Assembly (NCBI RefSeq): GCF_959029255.1
Contig: NZ_CAUFUE010000024.1
Location: 1-64,000, forward strand
DNA: 64,000 nucleotides
Direction: 5' to 3'
Source: an uncultured Bacteroides sp.
GTDB lineage: Bacteria > Bacteroidota > Bacteroidia > Bacteroidales > Bacteroidaceae
In this document: one piece after another, positions 23,416-30,999 of the stretch
Layout: each line of letters starts with the position of its first letter
Numbering within the stretch: the first letter of the stretch is position 1
Notes under the pieces: generated by a model
What the model saw: the letters and a program-made list of their open reading frames with translations, nothing else
Database searches by the model: none
What the model was told of the DNA's origin: nothing
Made by a program: the position numbers and the translations under genes

Positions 23416-25731
23416 TCATTCACTCTTAATACTGTTCACCGGATTCTCATTCGCAATCCGCCATGATTTCCACAGCACACAACCCAGCACGAGCGCCAAA
23501 TTGCCAATCAGCACCAACGCATATACAGCCCAACCGAGCGGAATTTGTTCCGAGAACTGCTCCATCCAAAGCGTATTGACATACCAGGATACAAGGGTAC
23601 CGATGAGTACTGCCGGAACAGCCACGTAAAGCACATCACGTGACAGAAGTTCCAATATCATACTTGCCTCAGCCCCGTTCACCTTGCGAATGGCTATTTC
23701 CTTCGAGCGACGATGCACCTCGTCGGTGGTATAACCTATCAATCCCATCAACATGACGAAAAACATGGTGATTGCCGCCATCAATGTGGCATTGCGAAAT
23801 ACACGGACGCTGTTGTATTGGTCTGTTATCAGCTGCTGATAATTACCAAAGTCTATGGTTTTGTCGGGAAACGCCTCTTTCGCCGCCTTATTCAGCTTTT
23901 GGAGATTTTCGGCAAAAGGTTCTTTCAAGCGGAGATGTACTACACCGTAGAAAGGTTTTCTGCCCACCGCCATAAAAGGCATTTTCTCATTCGTGAAAGT
24001 TCGTATCTGGAAATCCTTCAACAATCCCGCTACCTTAACATTAAGGTCACCCACGTGAACAGTACGCCCCACTACATCGTCGCCCCAATTCATCAATTCG
24101 GCAAAAGTTTCGTTCACCACGACCTCATCGGCTGTGCGTGCCATACGCCCCGCTTTAAATGTCATGCCCATCAATGCCGGATAATCTTCGCGCATATAGT
24201 AGCAGTAACGGGTAGAAAATAATGAATTGCCCGATTCATCCTTAATGAAGTTGCCGCTATACCCATAAATGGGTGTACCTTCGGCGCTACTCACCGCCTC
24301 CACGTAGGGCAGCCCTTTGAAGAACTGATAGGCGGCATCACGCGACTCCGCTTCTTCCATATAAAGCTCACCTATTGCCATCCGTTGGGGGTTGTAGCCC
24401 ATATCCTTGTTCAACACATAGCTATATTGCGCCATCACCACGCACATCAACCCGCAGATGAAAGCCACACCTGCAAACTGGATGAAAAGCAACGACCGTT
24501 TCCAGCCTTTTTTCCCTTCCGAATAGCGATGGAATACTTGTGACACCGGGATGCGTGAAAACAAGCGTCCCGGCAGTACACCACCCACCAGGAACAGTAC
24601 AACCACCACCGTAAGCGGTACCCAGATACGTTCCGGCGCAAACAACATGGAGAGTTTTGCCACTGTGGTATCTTCTACGAAATCACGGAAATTCAGCAAC
24701 AATAAAACCATCAGTAACAAAGCGCCCAAGATGATGAAGGCGGTTTCAAGGAGAAACATTCCAAAGACAGTGCCACCACTGGCGCCACTGCACTTATGCA
24801 CGCCCACCGCCTTGGCACGATGACTCAGGGAGGAAATAGAAATAAGCACATAGTTCAACGCGGCAATAAATAGAATGGCAAACCCCAAGATGCTCATAAT
24901 GTTTGTCATACGGCGCACATCCTCAAATCCGCGATAGGTATCACGAATGGGCTGTATATATGCAGAGTAGCCGTACTCCTTCTTATCCTCCGCCGGACGA
25001 TACTTATCAATCATGGCATCGATTCGCTTATTCACTACCGAATGGTCGGCTCCCGGACGGAAACGGATGTATTCCATCCAACTATCTCCACCGCTCCATG
25101 AATAATTTCCCCAATCACGGCTCCAGGCAGTAGGCAGGGATATCACTCCTTCCGGATTCATCGTGGCGTTCTCCGGCAACGTGGCGTACGTGCCTTTCAC
25201 CGTCAAATCTATCCGATGGTCGTAACTAAGTATTTTCCCAACAGGATTCTCATCACCGAAAATCTTCTTTGCAAAGCGCTCGCTCAAGAAAATAACATCA
25301 GGCTGTACCAAGTCCCGCTCGGGGTCTCCACTCAATACCTCGATACCCATGGTACGGAAAAAGAGCGAATCGGCCGCCACCTTCCGATCGTCAAAACGCA
25401 CACTGCCGTTATAGAGCGGTTGTGATGCCGGCCATTCCGCCAAGCTACAAGCCGCTTCCACCTCTTTGGGGAAATTCTCGAGTATGGCACCTGCCACAGG
25501 TCCGAAGTTTGCTTGTGAAGGCTTATGTTTTTCACCATTGGTGGTGAAGACCGACCACACCTGGTAGAGATTATCATAATCTTTATAACATTTGTCAAAA
25601 CTCTGCTCATATACCACACGGGCAAACAGCAGAATACTCATCGTCAGTCCCAACCCCAGAGAAATTACTTTAATGATGTTTGAGCCACGTCCACGCAGTA
25701 ACGTCTGGATTACATAATAGATTTGTTTCAT
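23416..25731 (-). CDS. FtsX/MacB-type ABC transporter permease (first of three)
   Basis: 771 aa, first gene of the operon and 32 bp before the ATPase gene. The N-terminal helix is ISLGLGLTMSILLFARVVYE. A periplasmic domain follows to ~275, then helices with FIAALNYVLISISSLSHRAK and AVGVHKCSGASGGTVFGMFL, the linker SRIPVSQVFHRYSEGKKGWK, a second periplasmic domain, and the C-terminal block with SKEIAIRKVNGAEASMILEL. A sigma-54-type promoter (25769-25784) and two upstream palindromes (25840-25879) precede it, so the operon probably answers to an NtrC-type activator. The nearest candidate is encoded at 28239-29582. Confidence 0.9.
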   Translation of the reverse strand: MKQIYYVIQTLLRGRGSNIIKVISLGLGLTMSILLFARVVYEQSFDKCYKDYDNLYQVWSVFTTNGEKHKPSQANFGPVAGAILENFPKEVEAACSLAEWPASQPLYNGSVRFDDRKVAADSLFFRTMGIEVLSGDPERDLVQPDVIFLSERFAKKIFGDENPVGKILSYDHRIDLTVKGTYATLPENATMNPEGVISLPTAWSRDWGNYSWSGGDSWMEYIRFRPGADHSVVNKRIDAMIDKYRPAEDKKEYGYSAYIQPIRDTYRGFEDVRRMTNIMSILGFAILFIAALNYVLISISSLSHRAKAVGVHKCSGASGGTVFGMFLLETAFIILGALLLMVLLLLNFRDFVEDTTVAKLSMLFAPERIWVPLTVVVVLFLVGGVLPGRLFSRIPVSQVFHRYSEGKKGWKRSLLFIQFAGVAFICGLMCVVMAQYSYVLNKDMGYNPQRMAIGELYMEEAESRDAAYQFFKGLPYVEAVSSAEGTPIYGYSGNFIKDESGNSLFSTRYCYYMREDYPALMGMTFKAGRMARTADEVVVNETFAELMNWGDDVVGRTVHVGDLNVKVAGLLKDFQIRTFTNEKMPFMAVGRKPFYGVVHLRLKEPFAENLQKLNKAAKEAFPDKTIDFGNYQQLITDQYNSVRVFRNATLMAAITMFFVMLMGLIGYTTDEVHRRSKEIAIRKVNGAEASMILELLSRDVLYVAVPAVLIGTLVSWYVNTLWMEQFSEQIPLGWAVYALVLIGNLALVLGCVLWKSWRIANENPVNSIKSE

Positions 25732-25768
25732 TTTTATATTGTTTTATCTTTTTTCTTGCTTTACTTAA

Positions 25769-25784
25769 TGCAGAAAGCATGCCA
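25769..25784 (-). promoter_or_regulatory. Sigma-54 promoter of the FtsX/ABC operon
   Basis: Minus strand TGGCATGCTTTCTGCA. It has GG and GC at the -24/-12 spacing of the consensus TGGCAyrNNNNTTGCw, with only the first T of TTGC changed to C. It lies 38 bp before the first permease start. Confidence 0.7.
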
Positions 25785-25839
25785 AACAAACTATTCTGTT
25801 GATTTTCAAAAGAAAATAGATATTCCTTTCAGGCAAGAA

Positions 25840-25879
25840 GTGTCTAATAATTAGACACCGCTGTCCAAGATTTAGACAC
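25840..25879. promoter_or_regulatory. Two enhancer-like palindromes upstream of the sigma-54 promoter
   Basis: GTGTCTAATAATTAGACAC (25840-25858) is a perfect 19-bp palindrome. TGTCCAAGATTTAGACAC (25862-25879) is an imperfect copy, centred 21.5 bp away, on the same helix face. They sit ~55-95 bp upstream of the -24 box, the usual place for activator sites of NtrC-type regulators. Confidence 0.7.
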
Positions 25880-25944
25880 AGAGAAAGGATAATTTAATGA
25901 AGAATATACAACGCATTGACGGACAGCGACTTTAAGCTTTACAC

Positions 25945-26098
25945 CACTTTATCAATTGTACAGTGCCGCTGTATCGGTGATAAAGCGTCGCTTTATCGGT
26001 GGTAAAGTAACACTGTATCGGTGGTAAAGCGGCACTTTATCACGAGTAAAGTGATACTGTACAATTGATAAAGTGGAAGTACAGTGACACTCCATTGA
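25945..26098. repeat. Ladder B: six exact 22-bp near-palindromic units
   Basis: Units start at 25945, 25967, 25989, 26011, 26033 and 26055, each exactly 22 bp, with consensus yrCT(T/G)TATC-N4-G(A/G)TAAAG. Every unit is itself a near-palindrome, and units 1 and 6 are reverse complements of each other (both contain CACTTTATCAATTGTACAGT on one strand). A partial unit follows to 26098. The ladder lies between the sigma-54 enhancers and a long inverted repeat, in the divergent gap. Confidence 0.88.
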
Positions 26099-26099
26099 T

Positions 26100-26281
26100 A
26101 AGACGCGGATGACGCAGATTTTAAGGCTGCGCTGTGTCTCTGATTTTTTCGACGCGGATTGAGCAGATTAAGCGGATTTTTTACTTTGTTGCTACTCAAG
26201 AAAAAAATCTGCGTCATCTGTGTCATCTGCGTCTGAAAAATTAAAATCCGCTTAATCCGCTCAATCCGCGTCGAAAAAATT
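26100..26281. repeat. Two interleaved long inverted repeats
   Basis: Pair 1: AAGACGCGGATGACGCAGAT (26099-26118) with 26199-26235. Pair 2: 26146-26182 with 26241-26281, almost perfect over ~36 bp (CGACGCGGATTGAGC). The arms alternate (1,2,1,2), so they cannot form as two simple nested hairpins. The loop word GGCTGCGCT occurs at 26125. 26282-26400 continues with AT-rich repeats of TTTTTAATTTTTAATT and no gene. Confidence 0.8.
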
Positions 26282-26415
26282 AAAACCTCTGTGACCTCTG
26301 TGTCCTTTTTAATTTTTAATTCTTTAATTTTTAATTTCGCGCCCTGCGCGACAATTTCCCATTTAAAGAACACAAAAAAGGAAAATACGGCAATTATCAT
26401 ATTGAAATAAAACTC

Positions 26416-26423
26416 TATCTTTG
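26416..26423 (+). promoter_or_regulatory. -7 box for the phosphoesterase gene
   Basis: TATCTTTG, 31 bp before the ATG at 26455. No clear -33 element. Confidence 0.55.
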
Positions 26424-26454
26424 CCGCCGGTTTTCTAAGAACACATAATATATA

Positions 26455-27267
26455 ATGTATATGAAATTAGCCCGCTTAATGCTATTTCTCCCTTTCTGCC
26501 TGCTTATGGGCAGTTGCGACTTGATAGATTATCATCCATACGATGTTCGTATTACCGGAGAGACAGATGTAAATGCTCATAACATCGCCCGGATAGAAGA
26601 AAATTGTAAAGGCAAAACTACGCTACGCTTTGCCACGATGGGTGATTCTCAACGGTGGTATGACGAAACGGTGGAATTCGTTAATAATCTAAATATGAGG
26701 GACGACATAGACTTCGTTATCCATGGCGGAGATATGAGTGACTTCGGACTTACAGACGAATTTCTCTGGCAACGCGACATCATGAATAAACTTAAAGTAC
26801 CCTACGTAACTCTCATCGGTAATCATGACTGCCTGGGCACAGGTGAAGAAACATATCGTACCGTATTTGGCGACCCCAACTTCTCATTCATTGCCGGACG
26901 GGTAAAATTCGTGTGCCTGAACACCAACGCAATGGAATTTGACTATTCACGCCCCATTCCCGATTTCACCTTCATGGAGAAAGAGATTACCGAACGGCAA
27001 AGCGAATTTGACAAAACAGTAATATCCATGCATGTGCGCCCATACGCCGACCAGTTTAACAACAACGTGGCACGGGTATTCCATCGTTATGTAACCGAAT
27101 ACCCCGGCATACAATTCTGCACCGCCGCCCACGAACACCGCCTGTTTGAAGAAAATCTTTTCGGAGACGGCATCATGTATTACATGAGCGATTGCATGAA
27201 ACATCGCAGCTATTATATATTCACCCTGACACCTGACGGATATGAACGCGAAGTGGTATACTATTAA
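26455..27267 (+). CDS. Lipoprotein metallophosphoesterase (calcineurin-like)
   Basis: 270 aa. The N-terminus LMLFLPFCLLMGSC is a lipoprotein signal with Cys21 as the lipidated residue, so it is probably anchored at the outer membrane, periplasmic or surface side. Calcineurin-like metal motifs in order: ATMGDSQRWYDE (variant of DxH), IHGGDMSDFG, TLIGNHDCLG, VISMHVRP and TAAHEHRLFEEN. It should hydrolyse a phosphomonoester or diester; the substrate is unknown. It overlaps the next gene by 26 bp. The pair sits between the ABC operon and the two-component genes and may belong to the same envelope response (inference). Confidence 0.85.
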   Translation: MYMKLARLMLFLPFCLLMGSCDLIDYHPYDVRITGETDVNAHNIARIEENCKGKTTLRFATMGDSQRWYDETVEFVNNLNMRDDIDFVIHGGDMSDFGLTDEFLWQRDIMNKLKVPYVTLIGNHDCLGTGEETYRTVFGDPNFSFIAGRVKFVCLNTNAMEFDYSRPIPDFTFMEKEITERQSEFDKTVISMHVRPYADQFNNNVARVFHRYVTEYPGIQFCTAAHEHRLFEENLFGDGIMYYMSDCMKHRSYYIFTLTPDGYEREVVYY

Positions 27268-27991
27268 TATATACAGAATAACAGGTATCTTAACCTGCCT
27301 GCTATTATCGGGCTGCCTGCCTTTGTCCGCACAAGAAAAAGATACAGTCATTATTGTGAAGCATGACACCGTATGGATGAAACCCGGTAATGCGGATACT
27401 ATTATGATAACTCCCACACGCTACAACCGTTACGACCGCCGTGTGCATCGCTATCGTAAACATTGGGAAGCGCTAATCCCGACACATACCAAAATTCAGT
27501 TTGCCGGAAATATGGGTTTGTTGTCTTTCGGCACAGGATGGGATTATGGAAAACATAACCAGTGGGAAACAGACTTTTTTCTGGGTGTCCTTCCCAAATA
27601 CCAGTCCGAGCGTACCAAAATGACATTTACCTTGAAGCAGAATTATATTCCCTGGAGCCTTCAAATCAAGGAAAGTCGTTTTTCCGCCGAGCCGCTGACC
27701 TGTGGCATGTACCTCAATACCGTCTTTGGCGACGAATTCTGGACACACGAACCCGACCGTTATCCCAAAGGCTATTACGGCTTTTCATCTAAAGTGCGTT
27801 TTCATATATTCCTTGGGCAACGTATCACATACGACATCGACCCCAAGCGCAGATTTACGGCAAAAGCCATTACCTTCTTTTATGAGCTTAGCACCTGCGA
27901 CCTCTATGTCATAAGCGCCGCCACCAATAAATATCTCAAACCGAAAGATTATCTGAGTTTATCGTTCGGACTGAAATTACAACTGCTGTAA
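27242..27991 (+). CDS. Outer-membrane beta-barrel-like protein, unknown function
   Basis: 249 aa. It starts inside the phosphoesterase end, and a signal-like segment RITGILTCLLLSGCLPLSAQ is present, with either Cys25 (lipoprotein) or SAQ as the processing site. The mature protein has alternating aromatic/polar strands such as IQFAGNMGLLSFGTGWDYGK, WETDFFLGVLPKYQSERTKM and YLSLSFGLKLQLL at the very end, a pattern typical of small outer-membrane barrels. I recognise no named family. The 26-bp overlap suggests coupled translation with the phosphoesterase. Confidence 0.75.
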   Translation: MNAKWYTINIYRITGILTCLLLSGCLPLSAQEKDTVIIVKHDTVWMKPGNADTIMITPTRYNRYDRRVHRYRKHWEALIPTHTKIQFAGNMGLLSFGTGWDYGKHNQWETDFFLGVLPKYQSERTKMTFTLKQNYIPWSLQIKESRFSAEPLTCGMYLNTVFGDEFWTHEPDRYPKGYYGFSSKVRFHIFLGQRITYDIDPKRRFTAKAITFFYELSTCDLYVISAATNKYLKPKDYLSLSFGLKLQLL

Positions 27992-28042
27992 GTTGTGTGT
28001 AAAAAAGACATTCAGACCATTTCAATGCCCTCTAGGGGCCTA

Positions 28043-28130
28043 CACCATACCCGAGCCGTACCCGGTCCGTACCAAGTCCAATCGTATAGGTACGGAGCAA
28101 ACACGGTTTTGGTACGCCTCGGGTTGTGTG
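28043..28130. repeat. Ladder F: GTACC/GGTAC words on an 11/22-bp grid
   Basis: (A/G)TAC occurs at 28047, 28058, 28069, 28090 and 28112 (steps 11, 11, 21, 22). The ends are inverted copies: ACCCGAG-(N)-CGTACC on the left, GGTACG-(N)-CTCGGGT on the right. It lies between the barrel gene and the two-component genes. The units are more diverged than in ladders A-E. Confidence 0.6.
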
Positions 28131-28205
28131 AAGAGGAAGAATAGAACAATAAAGAGTGAAAAATAAAAACTCATTTAACTTCTTTATTTTCCCAAAAACA
28201 TAAAG

Positions 28206-28213
28206 TATATTTG
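28206..28213 (+). promoter_or_regulatory. -7 box for the NtrC-type regulator
   Basis: TATATTTG, 25 bp before the ATG; TTTA (28183-28186) lies at the -33 distance. Confidence 0.5.
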
Positions 28214-28238
28214 TCCTCATAAATATAACTTTTCAGAC

Positions 28239-29582
28239 ATGAAGAAATTCGGAAATATTCTTATCGTTGATGACAATCGGGGCGTACTGGCGGCATTACA
28301 ACTATTGCTAAAACCCTACTTCAACCAAATTACCACCCTTTCGTCACCGGTTACCCTCCCCAGCATGCTGCGTGAAGAAGAATGGCAAGTATTGCTACTC
28401 GATATGAATTTCACTTCCGGAATCAATACCGGCAACGAAGGGTTATACTGGTTGCATGAGGTCAAAAAGCAGCGCCCCACATTGCCCGTCGTATTATTCA
28501 CCGCATACGCAGATATAGATCTTGCGGTACGCGGCATCAAGGAGGGAGCAACTGACTTCATCGTGAAACCCTGGGATAATCAGAAATTAGTGGAAACCCT
28601 GCTGAATGCAGTGGAAAACGCCGATAAGCCCGGTAAACAGAAAACAGTTGGAAAGAATGATAGCGCATTGTCCTCCATGTATTGGGGAGAAAGCGCCGTT
28701 ATGCAACAGCTTCGTTCATTAGTAGAAAAAGTAGCGATAACCGATGCCAATATCCTCATCACAGGCGAAAATGGTACCGGTAAGGAAATGCTTGCCCGGG
28801 AAATTCACGCCCTCTCTTCAAGGCGCAGGGAGGAAATGATAAGTGTAGACATGGGTGCAGTCACCGAAAGCCTTTTCGAAAGTGAACTGTTCGGGCATAT
28901 AAAGGGCTCTTTTACCGACGCCCATGCCGACCGTGCAGGAAAATTTGAAGCAGCCGACCACAGTACACTTTTCCTCGATGAAATCGGAAATCTTCCTTAT
29001 CACTTGCAGGCCAAACTCCTGACTGCCGTACAACGCCGAAGCGTCGTACGTGTAGGCAGTAACACGCCTATTCCGGTAGACATCCGCCTCATCTGCGCCA
29101 CCAACCGCAATCTGCCTGAAATGGTAGCTAAAGGAGAGTTCCGTGAAGATTTGCTTTACCGAATTAACACCATTCATCTGGAAATACCCGCCCTGCGCGA
29201 ACGTCCTGAAGATATTATTCCCCTTGCGGAACGTTTCATAGCACGCTTTTGTAAACAGTATGACAAAACTCCCGTTCATCTGGATAATTCCGCCAAAGAG
29301 AAATTGACGCATCATCCTTGGTTTGGCAATATCCGGGAGTTGGAGCATGCCATTGAAAAAGCAATCATCATCTGTGACGGTACTTTCCTGACAGCTGAGC
29401 TGTTTCAATTGCCAAAGCGTAATGAAGTACCCGAGACCTCCGCATCGACCCTCGAAGAGATGGAAATGCAGATGATTCGGAAAACATTGGACAAATGTAA
29501 CGGCAATCTTTCAGCTGTTGCGGCACAGCTTGGCATCACACGCCAAACGCTTTACAACAAGATGAAAAAGTATGGACTTTGA
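28239..29582 (+). CDS. Sigma-54-dependent response regulator (NtrC family)
   Basis: 447 aa. Receiver domain 1-125 with acidic D11/D12, phosphoacceptor Asp55 (LLLDMNF) and Lys110. AAA+ domain ~145-390 with Walker A GENGTGKE (176-183), Walker B LFLDEIG (244-250) and the sigma-54 contact loop, which reads GSFTDA (223-228) instead of GAFTGA; the essential Thr is kept. A Fis-type HTH at the C-terminus ends LGITRQTLYNKMKKYGL. It should bind enhancer sites and activate sigma-54 promoters when phosphorylated by the kinase encoded 16 bp downstream. Both sigma-54-type promoters found in this window (25769, 36985) are candidate targets; the palindromes at 25840-25879 are the best candidate site. Confidence 0.94.
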   Translation: MKKFGNILIVDDNRGVLAALQLLLKPYFNQITTLSSPVTLPSMLREEEWQVLLLDMNFTSGINTGNEGLYWLHEVKKQRPTLPVVLFTAYADIDLAVRGIKEGATDFIVKPWDNQKLVETLLNAVENADKPGKQKTVGKNDSALSSMYWGESAVMQQLRSLVEKVAITDANILITGENGTGKEMLAREIHALSSRRREEMISVDMGAVTESLFESELFGHIKGSFTDAHADRAGKFEAADHSTLFLDEIGNLPYHLQAKLLTAVQRRSVVRVGSNTPIPVDIRLICATNRNLPEMVAKGEFREDLLYRINTIHLEIPALRERPEDIIPLAERFIARFCKQYDKTPVHLDNSAKEKLTHHPWFGNIRELEHAIEKAIIICDGTFLTAELFQLPKRNEVPETSASTLEEMEMQMIRKTLDKCNGNLSAVAAQLGITRQTLYNKMKKYGL

Positions 29583-29598
29583 ATAGCTGATATAAAAC

Positions 29599-30960
29599 AT
29601 GAAATGTAGGGATATAAGGCAATATTACATTTTCCGGACCACCATCAGTTTGTTGGTTGCCCTTCTTGCTGGAACGATGTGGGCGCTTTTTTTTCTCAAG
29701 ACAACCGAAACCAAAGGAGTTGGCGACCCGCTATTTTGGGCTATCTTCGCTACGGTTCTCTTACCCCTTGTCATACGTTGGCAACAGCGTCTCTATCAAC
29801 ATCACACACGAAAGGTACTCTTCATGCTCGACGCCATTGAAAACAACGATAACGCCATCCATTTTTCCGAAACCGAAGAAACGGCAGATGCCCGTCTTGT
29901 AAATCGTGCGCTGAACCGTGTGGCTCATATTCTGTATAATGTAAAAAGCGAAACAGCCCAACAGGAGAAATACTATGAGCTCATCCTTGATTGCGTGAAT
30001 ACCGGTATTATCGTTTTGAACGACAGCGGATCGGTTTATCAAAAGAACAGTGAAGCCTTGCGACTGCTCGGACTGGACGTCTTTACTCACGTCCGCCAAC
30101 TGAACCGAGTAGATATGCGTTTGATGGACATCCTTACACACTGTCGCCCGGGAGACAAGTTTCAAGTGGCATTCAGCAATGAACGAGGTACCATCAATCT
30201 TTCCATCCGTGTCAGCAATATAACGGTTCGCCAGGAACATCTGCGCATTCTTGCACTGAACGATATCAATACCGAACTGGATGAAAAAGAAATTGATTCC
30301 TGGATACGGCTTACCCGTGTACTGACCCACGAAATCATGAATGCGGTTACTCCTATAACTTCGCTGAGCGACACGTTACTAGGACTTACCCAAGAGCGTG
30401 AAGCGGCAGGAGAAATCCGCAAAGGCCTGCAAACCATCAGCAGTACAGGCAAAGGTTTGCTGTCCTTTGTAGAGTCCTATCGCAAATTCACCCGCATTCC
30501 TACTCCCGAACCCTCCTTGTTCTATGTGAAAGGTTTCATCAACCGCATGGTTGAACTGGCACGCCACCAATATCCCGATACTCCCGTCACTTTTCAGATT
30601 CACATCACTCCTGACGAACTCATACTCCATGCCGATGAAAATCTGATATCGCAAGTCGTAATCAATCTGTTGAAAAATGCGATACAGGCCATCGAGACTT
30701 CCCCCTGCAAGATTGAAAACGGGCATATCAATATCCGCGCTTATTGTAATGAAGCTGAAGCGGTACTTATAGAAATATCCAACAACGGCCCTGCCATTCC
30801 TCCCGACATAGCGGAACATATTTTTATTCCATTCTTCACAACCAAAGAGAACGGCAGTGGCGTAGGTCTTAGTATTTCACGCCAAATCATGCGGTTATCC
30901 GGTGGAAACATATCGCTGATACCCGGTAAGGAAACAACCTTTGTCCTGAAATTTAATTGA
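29599..30960 (+). CDS. Sensor histidine kinase, NtrB/NtrY-like
   Basis: 453 aa. Two N-terminal helices (~15-33 and 44-60) with only a ~10-residue extracytoplasmic loop suggest sensing within the membrane or through another protein. A PAS-like region follows (~120-225; LILDCVNTGIIVLNDSGSVY). The H-box is LTRVLTHEIMNAVTPITSLS with His244. The N-box is ISQVVINLLKNAIQAIE, and the G boxes include FTTKENGSGVGLSISRQIMR. It partners the NtrC-type regulator. Short-loop kinases next to ABC permeases can sense through the transporter, as in Bce systems; that is only an analogy here. Confidence 0.92.
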   Translation: MKCRDIRQYYIFRTTISLLVALLAGTMWALFFLKTTETKGVGDPLFWAIFATVLLPLVIRWQQRLYQHHTRKVLFMLDAIENNDNAIHFSETEETADARLVNRALNRVAHILYNVKSETAQQEKYYELILDCVNTGIIVLNDSGSVYQKNSEALRLLGLDVFTHVRQLNRVDMRLMDILTHCRPGDKFQVAFSNERGTINLSIRVSNITVRQEHLRILALNDINTELDEKEIDSWIRLTRVLTHEIMNAVTPITSLSDTLLGLTQEREAAGEIRKGLQTISSTGKGLLSFVESYRKFTRIPTPEPSLFYVKGFINRMVELARHQYPDTPVTFQIHITPDELILHADENLISQVVINLLKNAIQAIETSPCKIENGHINIRAYCNEAEAVLIEISNNGPAIPPDIAEHIFIPFFTTKENGSGVGLSISRQIMRLSGGNISLIPGKETTFVLKFN

Positions 30961-30973
30961 ACTATTTTTAATT

Positions 30974-30981
30974 TATATTTG
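30974..30981 (+). promoter_or_regulatory. -7 box for the antiporter gene
   Basis: TATATTTG, 18 bp before the ATG at 31000, suggesting a short 5' UTR and transcription separate from the kinase. Confidence 0.5.
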
Positions 30982-30999
30982 TTATAACTCAAAAAGCCT

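Noticed and set aside
25732..26454. A coding gene in the 723-bp divergent gap
   Set aside because: The frame on the minus strand (25993-26400) is made of ladder and inverted-repeat sequence with low-complexity translation.
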